Source: Komagataella phaffii GS115 (taxonomy: Eukaryota > Ascomycota > Pichiomycetes > Pichiales > Pichiaceae). Taken from it: a stretch of DNA of 64,000 nucleotides. The notes beneath the pieces are model-generated. The model was given only the letters and a program-made list of their open reading frames with translations. It did no database searches and was not told the origin of the DNA. Position numbers and translations under genes: made by a program. Location of the stretch: contig NC_012963.1 in assembly GCF_000027005.1 (NCBI RefSeq), positions 434,001-498,000 on the forward strand, given 5' to 3'. Below are positions 39,630 through 49,126 of the stretch, in pieces. The stretch's first letter is position 1. Every line of letters starts with the position of its first letter.

Positions 39630-39817
39630 TACTGTAAATGGTATTTTGGCGTTGAACGCTTTGTGTGCTGTTTGTAGGAGTGTTGTCTTACAAGTTTTTG
39701 GATTTGCAGTTGAGTTTTTGGGGTGTCACACGACTATTGCCATGATTGTTTTTTAGTAACGAAAAGCTGGTGCGAGGAAGTCAGAGACCTCTCAGCCTAA
39801 CACTTTGCATAGAAGCC

Positions 39818-40057
39818 ATGTCCGACATAAATACAGACAGCGAGATACTACCTTTGGAATTGGTGGATAAGGCGATTGGATCCCAGGTTCGGATATTGCT
39901 GATTAATGACAGAGAGTTTGAAGGCACGTTGGTCGGCTTTGATGAGTTTGTCAACGTGATCTTAAGTGATGTTACGGAAACTGGGCCTGAAGGTACTATC
40001 CATAGAGATGAAATGCTGTTAACCGGGACCACCATAGCCATGTTTGTAACTGTTTAA
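39818..40057 (+). CDS. LSM5: LSM5 Sm-like RNA-binding protein
   Basis: Member of the Lsm1-7 and Lsm2-8 rings, which act in mRNA decay and U6 snRNA binding. The 79 residues form a single Sm domain: Sm1 with FEGTLVGFDEFVNVIL and Sm2 with LLTGTTIAMFV. The start at 39818 gives the family N-terminus (ILPLELVDKAIG). It lacks the short insert and tail of the S. cerevisiae protein (93 residues). Confidence 0.93.
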   Translation: MSDINTDSEILPLELVDKAIGSQVRILLINDREFEGTLVGFDEFVNVILSDVTETGPEGTIHRDEMLLTGTTIAMFVTV

Positions 40058-40085
40058 AACAATGAAAGGCCCAGATGTTTTAACA

Positions 40086-40957
40086 TTAGCTTTCTAGTAC
40101 TTGCAAGTCAACACTGCCAATTCTCCAAAACATAACCATTAAAGCTGTGCGATATGGTTGGAACCTTTCAGCTAAACGTTCTATAATCTGTTCATCAACC
40201 GCAATCCATTTCTTGTTGGATGAAACGGCCTGTTTTTTTGCCTTTTTTTTCTTTGTCTTCTCCAGCTGTGCTACTTCGTCTTTCAATTCTGCTAGGAGTT
40301 CAGGTCTTGCCTGAAGATACTTGGAGGCTCCTCTAACTACTCCTAAGTCCAGGACAGTGAAACAGTCCATTTTGTTCAAAGAGAACACTGAAAACATAGT
40401 CACCGACCATGGTCCAATACCTTTCCACGCAATCATCTTCTTAAACAACTCCTCCTCTGAGCATTCGAAGAAGAACTCCAAAAGACTGTCTTCTTCTTCA
40501 ATAAAAGCTCTTGCAATGTCCTTCGTATATTGAACTTTTCTGGCGGATAACCCTAACCCACGCATTACCGTAGCGTCTTCTTCTGCCACCAATCTGTATT
40601 GGGTTAATTCTCCCCCAGCCTGTTGGAAATGATCAGTGACTTTTTTCTTGATACTAGCTGCGGCCTTTCCGCTAATTTGCTGGGAAATAATGCCATCAAT
40701 AATCTTACTGAAGTAGTAGCCCAAATCATTGGCAACAGGATCTGCCTCTTTTTTTTAAATCTCTCAAATGGGCCTTGAACCACTGAGTCATAAAGGGTAT
40801 TGTCAATTTTCAGAAGATGCTCAACAGCCTTAATAAAGTGAGCATCATGATAAGAGATGAACTCAGTTGGTAGGGCTAAAGGCGGCGCTGAAACTTTGCC
40901 ATTCGTGTGTCCATTTGCCACTGCAGCTTTCACCTGTCTGATGCTTCTCTTACTCAT
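40086..40957 (-). CDS. MAG1: MAG1 3-methyladenine DNA glycosylase, frameshifted in this assembly
   Basis: Removes alkylated purines at the first step of base excision repair. The helix-hairpin-helix GPD domain shows ISQQISGKAA, KGIGPWSVTM and the catalytic Asp in DLGVVRG. The frame breaks at a run of eight at 40749-40756; seven would continue FERFKKEADPV into LGYYFSKI as in the family. ATG 40957 gives the same distance to the first conserved block as in S. cerevisiae (296 residues) and leaves a GGTGGC element in the promoter; ATG 41011 is the alternative. Divergent from DDI1, as in S. cerevisiae. Confidence 0.9.
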
Positions 40958-41066
40958 TGCTTTCCGAATCTTGATTTGATTTCTGGTGGCAAGTAGGTTA
41001 ATCTTCGACATCTTAAAGAGTCGAGATATTGAGCGCACTTGCCTCTCCCCACAACCAGACAACCCA
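40958..41066 (+). promoter_or_regulatory. Shared MAG1-DDI1 bidirectional promoter
   Basis: Only 109 bp separate the two start codons. GGTGGCAAG at 40985-40993 differs by one base from the Rpn4 site GGTGGCAAA and shares the GGTGGC core of the damage-responsive element known from the same promoter in S. cerevisiae. Function here is inference. Confidence 0.5.
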
Positions 41067-42257
41067 ATGAAATTGACCATAACATTAGCCCATAACGATC
41101 AAATCTTGGACATTGATGTGTCCAGTGAAATGCTACTATCTGACCTCAAAGTCCTGTTGGAGTTGGAAACTTCCGTACTTAAAAACGACCAACAATTATT
41201 TTACAATAACAACCTGCTCACTGGAGATGACTCGCCACTGGAAGATTTAGGACTCAAAGATAATGAACTCATAATTCTGAGCAAAGTCGAAGCACATAGT
41301 GATGTCAATTCACACTTGAACTCTGTTAGAGAACAGTTGATACAAAACCCGCTATACCAGGCCAGTTTACCTCCAAGTCTTAGAGATAAGCTCGACGACC
41401 CTCAAGGCTTCAAAGAAGAAGTGGAAAAACTAATCCAATTGGGGCAGTTTGGACAATACGGGCCTTCCCGTACTTCCGTCCAACAGGAATTAGACAGACT
41501 ACAAAGAGATCCTGACAATCCACAAAATCAGAAACGAATTATGGAGCTCATTAACGAACAAGCTATAGAGGAAAATATGAATACTGCTTTTGAAATCTCA
41601 CCTGAATCTTTCGTTTCCGTGAATATGCTCTATATAAATGTGGAAATTAATGGTGTCCATTGTAAAGCATTCGTCGATAGTGGAGCCCAAACGACCATAA
41701 TGTCCCCTAAACTCGCAGAGAAATGCAACCTTGCGAATCTAATTGATAAAAGGTTCCGAGGAGTCGCACAGGGTGTAGGAAGTTCTGAAATCATTGGTCG
41801 TATCCATTCTGCTCCCATAAAAATCGAAGATATTATTGTTCCCTGCTCATTCACTGTTTTGGATACCAAGGTTGACCTTCTATTCGGACTTGATATGTTG
41901 AGAAGACATCAGTGTGTGATTGACCTTAAGAACAACTGTTTACAAATTGCAGACAGAAAGACAGAATTTTTAGGAGAAGCAGACATCCCAAAGGAATTCT
42001 TTAACCAACCAATGGAAGCTCCATCCACAGCTCCTGTCCCAAAACCTGTACAACCTCCTCAACAACTCGGTCAGCGGCCGGCTGGAAGCCCTCCCTCCAC
42101 AATTCAAAGACCAGCAGTACAACCGCCACCTGTGGATATACCTCCAGAAAAAATCCAGCAGTTGATCAACCTTGGATTCGGAGAAGAGGAGTCGAAAGAA
42201 GCACTTATTAGATCTAGAGGAAATGTGGAAGTTGCAGCGGCTTTGTTATTCAACTAG
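41067..42257 (+). CDS. DDI1: DDI1 ubiquitin-directed aspartic protease
   Basis: Shuttle factor and protease that handles ubiquitinated clients alongside the proteasome. Domains over 396 residues: ubiquitin-like (about 1-75), helical domain (about 85-170), retropepsin-like protease with the active-site Asp204 in FVDSGAQTT, a Pro-rich linker (about 310-350), and a C-terminal UBA domain (about 353-396). S. cerevisiae Ddi1 has 428 residues. The start at 41067 matches the ubiquitin fold; the open frame upstream lacks homology. The stop codon directly abuts that of OCA6. Confidence 0.95.
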   Translation: MKLTITLAHNDQILDIDVSSEMLLSDLKVLLELETSVLKNDQQLFYNNNLLTGDDSPLEDLGLKDNELIILSKVEAHSDVNSHLNSVREQLIQNPLYQASLPPSLRDKLDDPQGFKEEVEKLIQLGQFGQYGPSRTSVQQELDRLQRDPDNPQNQKRIMELINEQAIEENMNTAFEISPESFVSVNMLYINVEINGVHCKAFVDSGAQTTIMSPKLAEKCNLANLIDKRFRGVAQGVGSSEIIGRIHSAPIKIEDIIVPCSFTVLDTKVDLLFGLDMLRRHQCVIDLKNNCLQIADRKTEFLGEADIPKEFFNQPMEAPSTAPVPKPVQPPQQLGQRPAGSPPSTIQRPAVQPPPVDIPPEKIQQLINLGFGEEESKEALIRSRGNVEVAAALLFN

Positions 42258-42848
42258 CTATATGATAGTAATACTGGGATGATTTTCTATCACATTTTTA
42301 TTCAATCCAGTCCATAGCCAACTCACTTTATTCTCGGGGACATTTAGCTTCACCTGGAAGTTCTCTATGAATACCCTGTCATTGTGATTGATAGTGGTAG
42401 CATAAGTGATAAATTCGTTGTAAATGGATATACTTGACCAAAAGCTAATTTTTCTAAGACATGCGACCACCAGACTCGTTATTTGGCCTCCATTAATGCA
42501 ATACATGTACACCGGAGACTTATCAGCATTGATTATGAGCTCCAAGATCTTGGTAACTTTTTCGTAATCCAATGGGACACCTCGTTTCTTACCCTTTCCA
42601 CTTAGTTGGCAGTCGATATGTTGGACACTGATATTGTTCTTTTGGCAAAAATCGTACAGTTCCTTATCGTTTTCTTCCGTGATCGTCTCTGGGGTGATTG
42701 CTATGATGGTCTTCAAGGCTAAAGATTGTAAAAAGGTATAGTTTATTGGCCGAGGATAAGAGCCCCGATACAGGCCCGGGTGGATCCTATTGAAGTGCAG
42801 GGGGGGAGTCAATGTTGCCATATCCTTTGGTCCAATCGTGGTCAACAA
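42258..42848 (-). CDS. OCA6: OCA6-like dual-specificity phosphatase fold, probably inactive
   Basis: Member of the Siw14/Oca family of atypical phosphatases that form a complex linked to inositol pyrophosphate and cell-cycle control. The 196 residues begin HFNRIHPGLYRGSYPRPIN as in S. cerevisiae Oca6. The active-site loop reads YCINGGQITS: the Cys is kept but the Arg of C-x5-R is absent, so a scaffold or pseudophosphatase role is likely; S. cerevisiae Oca6 lacks it as well as I recall. No base separates this gene from DDI1. Confidence 0.9.
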   Translation of the reverse strand: MLTTIGPKDMATLTPPLHFNRIHPGLYRGSYPRPINYTFLQSLALKTIIAITPETITEENDKELYDFCQKNNISVQHIDCQLSGKGKKRGVPLDYEKVTKILELIINADKSPVYMYCINGGQITSLVVACLRKISFWSSISIYNEFITYATTINHNDRVFIENFQVKLNVPENKVSWLWTGLNKNVIENHPSITII

Positions 42849-42938
42849 GGTGAAGAGAACACACTTCCTGACGGAAACAAAACGCGAAAGTTAACCTCTT
42901 GAACTATTACATAACAGCCAACAACCACAATTCTTAAG

Positions 42939-43907
42939 ATGGATCCTGAAACGAAGGAGGCCCCAACTCCTGTGCCAGACGAAGTGTCAAAAAAGCAAGA
43001 GGAAAACATACTACCAATTGGTGATACTGTGGAACAAATATACAATGAAATTGAGGAAAAGGGAAAAAAATTAACTTCCTCTCTTTCTTCCTACTGGAAT
43101 TCATTCCAAGCTCATGTATTGCCATCCAATGAGTCGACCTCTAATCTGTTTGAGACTTTGGGGAAAAAGACAGAGCTTTATATAAATGAACTGGACGAGG
43201 ACTTACTGACTATACAAAATACCACAACCAGTTACCTGAAGAAAATCGGCTCATTTTGGGACCAAAGCGAACCAGAAACTAAAAGTGAACCTGTCGATTC
43301 AAACAGTAAATCAGAGGCCCAACTAAAAACTCTCAACACTTCTAGAGATTTGTATCTTATTGATTCTTCAACAGATAAACAGTTTCTAGAGTTTGAAAAA
43401 TCTTTCAAGTACGATGGTTTGAATGTTCAAAACACAAAGAAGCTGTATCTACAAGACGGCGATCAACCTCTCGTTGAATTAATCAAAGAATTGGTTCCTG
43501 GGAAAATGTCGGAGGAGGCTTTTTGGGCGAAGTATTTTTATATGAGACAAAAGATAGGCAAGCAGAATGGTAAAGACGAAAAAAAGAGTTCACCATCACA
43601 ACCGAAAAAAGAGGAAGTTGAAGACTTTAATTGGGATGACTCAGATGAAGAAAGTGAGTTTGCCATTGTTCAAAAGCCCAATGTTGAACTGACGGAGGAA
43701 GGCGAAGTGCTGAAGGAAGATGAGACAGAGGCTGATCCGGAGAAGAAAGATATCGGGAAGGCAACGACAAAAACTGTGCAGGATGCTGGAACGGATATTG
43801 AAACGCTTCCTGATACACGTAAGCCCACAACTAACGAAACTGCTAAAACTGAAACAAAATCTGGAGCTAAAAACGTTGAAGAAGATGATGATGACGACTG
43901 GGAGTGA
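42939..43907 (+). CDS. DOS2: DOS2-like BSD-domain protein
   Basis: 322 residues with a BSD domain near 155-205 (FEKSFKYDG to FWAKYFYMRQKI, including the Phe-Trp pair). N-terminal amphipathic helices and a long acidic, disordered tail (about 220-322, ending in an Asp run) flank it. S. cerevisiae Dos2 (YDR068W) was linked genetically to ubiquitin metabolism, and its biochemical role is unclear. Identification is strengthened by its place between OCA6 and DOA4, the same order and strands as YDR067C-YDR068W-YDR069C. Confidence 0.88.
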   Translation: MDPETKEAPTPVPDEVSKKQEENILPIGDTVEQIYNEIEEKGKKLTSSLSSYWNSFQAHVLPSNESTSNLFETLGKKTELYINELDEDLLTIQNTTTSYLKKIGSFWDQSEPETKSEPVDSNSKSEAQLKTLNTSRDLYLIDSSTDKQFLEFEKSFKYDGLNVQNTKKLYLQDGDQPLVELIKELVPGKMSEEAFWAKYFYMRQKIGKQNGKDEKKSSPSQPKKEEVEDFNWDDSDEESEFAIVQKPNVELTEEGEVLKEDETEADPEKKDIGKATTKTVQDAGTDIETLPDTRKPTTNETAKTETKSGAKNVEEDDDDDWE

Positions 43908-43934
43908 TTATATTGGTTATTTATTTTGCAATAT

Positions 43935-46085
43935 CTAACTACGTCGATAAAATAAAACATAGGCGTTCCCATTTACGATTTTATGACGATCAACATTGCT
44001 AGTCACAGCACTATCGTCAAAGTAATACCATTGGCCACCTTTTTGAACATATGATGTGTAGTGACCAGATGATGTTCTGGTCCCAAAATGATTAGCCACC
44101 CCTGTCAATCGATAATTGAAAGGGGGATTCTGATTTCTCGATGGTAGCTTCTCCAAGTTTCTTAGTTCTTCTTCTGATTGAGCTTTGGGCCAATATTTGT
44201 CCATTGATAGCTTGAACGGATAACTGATAAACTTGTCTATCTTGATTATATGACCTGTTTCCCACTTGACCTGAAACCTTTTAAAGTGAACGATCAGAAC
44301 ACTTGGTAGTCTAGAGATACCAAGTTTCTTAAAAGCGACCTGCTTTTTTTTACAGCTTGGACAATGCCATCTGTCATCTCCGTTCAATTCTTCTACAGAA
44401 CAAAAAGCCTGGAAACAGTCATCTAGTGTGACATTTTGTCGATCTAATGGGATTGGCAAGGACAGTGAACTGAATGAGTTATAAGTAGTTGAAGTGCTTT
44501 TACAGACTGTACATTCCAATCTGGAGAAGTACTGCCCTTGAAACACATCTTCTACTATGCTAAAATTGTTTTTTAAATACCTTTCCCATTCAATGGTCGA
44601 AGCAATCCTGATAGGTAAAGCTTCCCTAAGCTTTTCCTCTTCAGGTGTGAGTTCTGCGATTGGTGGTTCATTCCCACATTCATTCAGGTCTTCATGTAAA
44701 CTATCCAGGAGAAAATCTAAAAATTCAAAACAATCCTGTTGCTCTCCTAACTTAAAATTCTTATTCACTGTTGAAACATCTTTGGCAAATGAAGAAGGAG
44801 TCACTGTTTTACCAGATGATCTGGATATTAATAGCACTAACAAATGAAATCCTGTAGCCAATATACCTCTCGAGCCTAATCGGCTATTAATATTGATATG
44901 TTTCTTATAATCGCCTTGTAAAAAAAATGAAACAAACTTATCACTTTCTAATAGGCATTGAAGTATGCAATTCATGTAACATGTATTTCCTAGATTATTG
45001 ATCCCAACAGTGTGGGCAGGCCCAGAGTTGACAGTAGTTTTTAAAGTAGGTTTTGAACTTGATTTTGATGATTTGGGCGTAATTGTGTGTTTCGGAGTGT
45101 TACTGAAGTAGTCAGTCGTACTAGTTAAGTACCCATTCGGTTTCGAATCTTGAAAACTCAGATCCTGATTCCAGCCCTTAATTCCGGATTTCAAATAGAC
45201 GCTCCGCCTCTTGAGGGAAGTATCTTTATTCATGATAGTCATGAACATTTGAACAGTAGCCTCGTTGTCATAATTACCATAACATACCAACAGTTCATAC
45301 TGAGACCGATTCTTGAACAATCTCCTTTCATAATCTGGATTGACGGCCATTGAAAGTTGATAAAGATCCTCTGCTGTGTATCCGTTTCTGATACTCATTG
45401 GTTCTATACATATTGACATGTCCACCCCGGAGCCATCTTCAATGTGATACACGTCGTACTCTTGACGAGACCGTAGATCAATGAGGAGTATGTCATTCGG
45501 GTTCGTTTTAAGAAGGCGTGACAATTGGTCAACCGAAATGTATTCCTCATTGATTGTGATACTAAAAGGCTTTGAAGGTTTTGGTTTAAATTGTGAAGTG
45601 GGTGTAGAATCCGGTAAACTTTTGGGCTGAGTAGCAGATGGTGATTTTAAACTTCTCAGTCGAAGAACTAATGTATCATCACAAAAGTTTTTCCTTAAGC
45701 CGCTTTTTATCTGGGCAATCTCATGTTCTTGCCCCTCTACCATTTCTATCAGTTCACGATAGATTTTTGAATACGCAGATTTATATCCTCCAAAGCCAGG
45801 CAGCTTGGGTATTCTCTCTCTTAGTAAAGCTTGGGAAGCTTTGTAGTTAACATACGCTGCCTCTTGAAAACAATAGTATTTAGGGTTCTTTTCTGTGGGT
45901 CCAATTTTTTTGATTTCAGATCTATACTTGTCATAATAGTTCATCGCCTGAATCAGATATTGTTTGATGAAGTCAACATTTCCGTTCGAAACTTTATTAT
46001 CAACCTCCCTAAGCTTTGATTCAACAATAGCATCCAGCTCTTCTACACTTTGGCAGGTCATCTGGAAGCTTTGCTTTATGTTCAC
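43935..46085 (-). CDS. DOA4: DOA4/UBP5-like ubiquitin-specific protease
   Basis: Deubiquitinase that recycles ubiquitin from endosomal cargo. Along 716 residues: an N-terminal helical region, a rhodanese-like domain (about 175-310), then the USP fold with catalytic Cys369 in GINNLGNTCYMN, a CxxC zinc pair in the fingers, and the His box GHYTSYVQKGG near 665. S. cerevisiae has two copies from genome duplication, Doa4 (926) and Ubp5; this single gene represents the unduplicated state. It is shorter, mainly in the N-terminal and linker parts. Confidence 0.9.
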   Translation of the reverse strand: MNIKQSFQMTCQSVEELDAIVESKLREVDNKVSNGNVDFIKQYLIQAMNYYDKYRSEIKKIGPTEKNPKYYCFQEAAYVNYKASQALLRERIPKLPGFGGYKSAYSKIYRELIEMVEGQEHEIAQIKSGLRKNFCDDTLVLRLRSLKSPSATQPKSLPDSTPTSQFKPKPSKPFSITINEEYISVDQLSRLLKTNPNDILLIDLRSRQEYDVYHIEDGSGVDMSICIEPMSIRNGYTAEDLYQLSMAVNPDYERRLFKNRSQYELLVCYGNYDNEATVQMFMTIMNKDTSLKRRSVYLKSGIKGWNQDLSFQDSKPNGYLTSTTDYFSNTPKHTITPKSSKSSSKPTLKTTVNSGPAHTVGINNLGNTCYMNCILQCLLESDKFVSFFLQGDYKKHININSRLGSRGILATGFHLLVLLISRSSGKTVTPSSFAKDVSTVNKNFKLGEQQDCFEFLDFLLDSLHEDLNECGNEPPIAELTPEEEKLREALPIRIASTIEWERYLKNNFSIVEDVFQGQYFSRLECTVCKSTSTTYNSFSSLSLPIPLDRQNVTLDDCFQAFCSVEELNGDDRWHCPSCKKKQVAFKKLGISRLPSVLIVHFKRFQVKWETGHIIKIDKFISYPFKLSMDKYWPKAQSEEELRNLEKLPSRNQNPPFNYRLTGVANHFGTRTSSGHYTSYVQKGGQWYYFDDSAVTSNVDRHKIVNGNAYVLFYRRS

Positions 46086-46239
46086 GATTGTTGAGGGGGT
46101 CTAATGGTTTACTACCCCAGGTAGCATTGTGCTCCTGCAAGCTGAGGAGCGACAACAGTAATGATGGTGTTCGGTTGTTAAATAAATATCTTGAAAGTTT
46201 TTATAATGTCCTTCTCCTACTCTCCAGGATCCTTGTAAG

Positions 46240-48597
46240 ATGCTACAAGTTTGGAGATCTTCCAAGACGTTTGGGACGAAGAGGTGGCGCCTGGTCAGTT
46301 ATAAAAAACTTGTAAATACAAAGCTTGGGTATCAATTGCTTCACACGTCGAGGCTCTCCAACAATGAGGAACAAAAGTTTCAAAGTATAATAGGGAACTC
46401 CATCGAGGAATTGACAGAATCCCAAGAAAAAGTGCATCATGTGCCCCAAGAGTCTTCAGAAATGCAGGCAGTAGCTAACGGAAACGTCAAGAAACCTCCT
46501 AAAGCCCACAAGATCATCATTTTGAAGGCTGAGGATTCTTTATCAAGAAATAGACGTATTTTTGAAAAACAGTTACAACCCGAAATTGAGCCAATTATGA
46601 ACCTGCTAGATTTTGAGTCACAAAAGAAACAGTTATTAGTTTTTCAGACCAAAGTTACAGAGAAAGTTCTTATCGACTCAATTCACACGATGAAACCAAG
46701 CGATGTCAATGTCAGTGTAAATAGATTTGAGCAGATAGCTCAAGACTTGGCAAGTTCTTATACCTTGAACCAGTTAAGATTGTACTGCCAGACATACTAT
46801 AATGATCAAATACCGCATAAGATTTCAAAGAAAAAACTCATAACTGATATAATTTTGAGTAAACACTGGAACTTACAGAAGACATCCAGTATTGATCCAT
46901 TGAGGGATGTTATAACTGAAAAAGTTATTCAGTTGTCAGGGACTCGAGATTTATTTTTACTCCTGTCTTCTGACGGTATTATTCTTCAACATTGGGCCAA
47001 AACTGGCGCTACCATTGCTGTTTCCACTGAGGACTCCCAGTTGACTGTCAGAGCTACAAAAGCCACTGTTGATTTTATCGAAGTAATGTTAGCAAAGATT
47101 CTTGAGAAGAAAGAAACACAATTAATCAATATGAGCATAATTAAAGAGATAATGAATGATGTACACCTCAGCGATTTCCCTTTAAACCAGTTAATGACTG
47201 TCAGCAACGTTCATTTTAAAAAAATAGATGATTCTGATGAACTATTTTCAATGTGCTCTCTAGGGTCTAATAAGATAGAACTTGCTAAAAGATTATTAGT
47301 GGCTGCTTTGAATTATAGACCAAATACAACAGAGAGTGTTATTCAGCTTACTGATAAGTCGAGTACCATCTTCTTCCCTTACAACGAATCGACCACATTG
47401 CCATGGAATTATCATGCCCATGGTCTGTATCGATTGAGAACACCGCACAAACGAGTTTCGCAAGATTCGAAAGTTCAATTTGAGCCCGTCGGAGAGGATC
47501 TGGTAGAAAATCTGAAGGGCATTCTGGAGCAAATCGATCAAGTTGAACAGGAAATTACAAAAATTGAAGGCTTGCAAGAACAGGAGCAAATTCCTCATGA
47601 AAATAACCCAGATCTCTCGTTTGACGAGCTGGAAGAAATAGCATACAAGGATACCAATACTGAATTGAATAATGAAACGGATCAAATTTTGACAGAGTTC
47701 CAGGAGAATGGTCTCTCAAATAAAATTGATAGCACCGTTTCGGATTTGACCATTGATCCAGCTAGAGTGTTTTCAGCTCTTTCTGGCATCAATGGGACCA
47801 AAAATGATGTGGAGTACGTTGCTTCATTAGGCAAAGTATTATTCCCTAACCAAAACGTTGGTGATGATCATTATTTTCAAGGGCATGTTCCTTCAATCAA
47901 ACAGTTGGTAAATTCCTTACCACTCTTCTCTCAACATGACCCTAGTTTCTCAGAGACGCAAGATAGCTATGACCATTATCTTCGCATCAAATTTTTACCC
48001 TCTCTTTTTGAGAAAGGTGATAGCACCCAGATCATCGAATCCGTAGACAAAGACTCGTTGAAGAAACCACCAGTGGAATTCTGGTTTCCAATCCAAAACC
48101 ATCATGAAAAAAAAACAGTTCAGATCGAAGGGCTACAGGTTGTTCGAGTCAACCAAGAAAAAAATGTCTCCATTCCATTACCTTCAGAAGTCTGTGATGT
48201 GAGATTCAGTAGCAACGAAACTACACCCATAGTCAGACCAAATGAAACCAGTCAAGACTTTTCAATCTGGCTCAAAGACCAGCCAGGAATCAGAGAGTTT
48301 TTACAAAATTCGACCATCGCACTTGGATCTAGACTCAATCTCTTAAGCAATGTAAATATTGAGATACATGGGGAGACAGTGAATTATACCTTCACAGAAA
48401 TCGAACAGAGGAGACAATTAGAACTGAATTACAGACAACACCTTCTTCAATATTCAGCAGTGGAAGGAGGACTACTGGGTGGGAAAAGAACAGAAGTCAA
48501 TCTGGTAAATATGGCTGAAGCCCCTGCAACTACAGAGTCATTTGCCAAGTTTTCCAAGGACGTTCTGGATCTTGTTCGTATACTAAGTTGTACATAG
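46240..48597 (+). CDS. SLS1: SLS1-like mitochondrial translation factor
   Basis: 785 residues beginning with a basic stretch typical of a mitochondrial presequence (WRSSKTFGTKRWRLVSYKK). The middle (about 150-290) resembles the S. cerevisiae Sls1 domain, with an LRLYCQTYYN helix, then repeated short RNA-binding-like folds (TGATIAVSTEDSQLTVRATKA). Sls1 is an inner-membrane protein that couples mitochondrial transcription to translation. The C-terminal half is less conserved. Family call is reasonable but not certain from motif memory alone. Confidence 0.65.
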   Translation: MLQVWRSSKTFGTKRWRLVSYKKLVNTKLGYQLLHTSRLSNNEEQKFQSIIGNSIEELTESQEKVHHVPQESSEMQAVANGNVKKPPKAHKIIILKAEDSLSRNRRIFEKQLQPEIEPIMNLLDFESQKKQLLVFQTKVTEKVLIDSIHTMKPSDVNVSVNRFEQIAQDLASSYTLNQLRLYCQTYYNDQIPHKISKKKLITDIILSKHWNLQKTSSIDPLRDVITEKVIQLSGTRDLFLLLSSDGIILQHWAKTGATIAVSTEDSQLTVRATKATVDFIEVMLAKILEKKETQLINMSIIKEIMNDVHLSDFPLNQLMTVSNVHFKKIDDSDELFSMCSLGSNKIELAKRLLVAALNYRPNTTESVIQLTDKSSTIFFPYNESTTLPWNYHAHGLYRLRTPHKRVSQDSKVQFEPVGEDLVENLKGILEQIDQVEQEITKIEGLQEQEQIPHENNPDLSFDELEEIAYKDTNTELNNETDQILTEFQENGLSNKIDSTVSDLTIDPARVFSALSGINGTKNDVEYVASLGKVLFPNQNVGDDHYFQGHVPSIKQLVNSLPLFSQHDPSFSETQDSYDHYLRIKFLPSLFEKGDSTQIIESVDKDSLKKPPVEFWFPIQNHHEKKTVQIEGLQVVRVNQEKNVSIPLPSEVCDVRFSSNETTPIVRPNETSQDFSIWLKDQPGIREFLQNSTIALGSRLNLLSNVNIEIHGETVNYTFTEIEQRRQLELNYRQHLLQYSAVEGGLLGGKRTEVNLVNMAEAPATTESFAKFSKDVLDLVRILSCT

Positions 48598-49126
48598 AGT
48601 GAATATAAGAACAGGGGCCCAGTTAAGACTAGATCTATCAATACTGTAATCTAGACTGAATAAACCTGAATGGCAAAGAAACACCAAATGGAGATTTCCG
48701 AGGTAGTATCGACCGCACTTACGAGGGCGGATATGTGTCCTCCTGATGTATAGTTACGTCATAAAGTATTGATGCCTAGACCATTTCAATTTCGTAGTCA
48801 TCTATTCGTGAAAAGAGGCAAGGCTGATTGTTCAATTTGGCAATGATGAGCCAACAGTGCTTAAAACTGGACAAAACTTAGATCAAATATTCACCGTTGT
48901 AAAACACAGTTCCTCTCGTCTTCATTTTAGCCCATTTGCACAAAACCCCAACTTTTACATTCCGGAAAAAAAATGCTCCTCCACCTAGATGCAGAGTGTA
49001 CCGCTCAAAGAACCCTCGATGAGTTTCGACCATCTTCACCAAGTGAAATAATATTTATAGTGAGGGAAAGAACATTTTTTTCCCTGTTCGTTTCTTTACC
49101 AGTTAACTACTACAGAATCTTCTAAA
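48598..49126 (+). promoter_or_regulatory. CPR1 upstream region
   Basis: About 530 bp between the SLS1-like stop and the CPR1 ATG. A TATTTATA-like element lies near 49053. No gene is visible. A strong promoter would be expected for an abundant cyclophilin, but no specific factor site is claimed. Confidence 0.4.

Noticed and set aside
43670..43972. Minus-strand Ser/Val-rich ORFs opposite DOS2
   Set aside because: They are antisense shadows of the acidic DOS2 tail with low-complexity composition.
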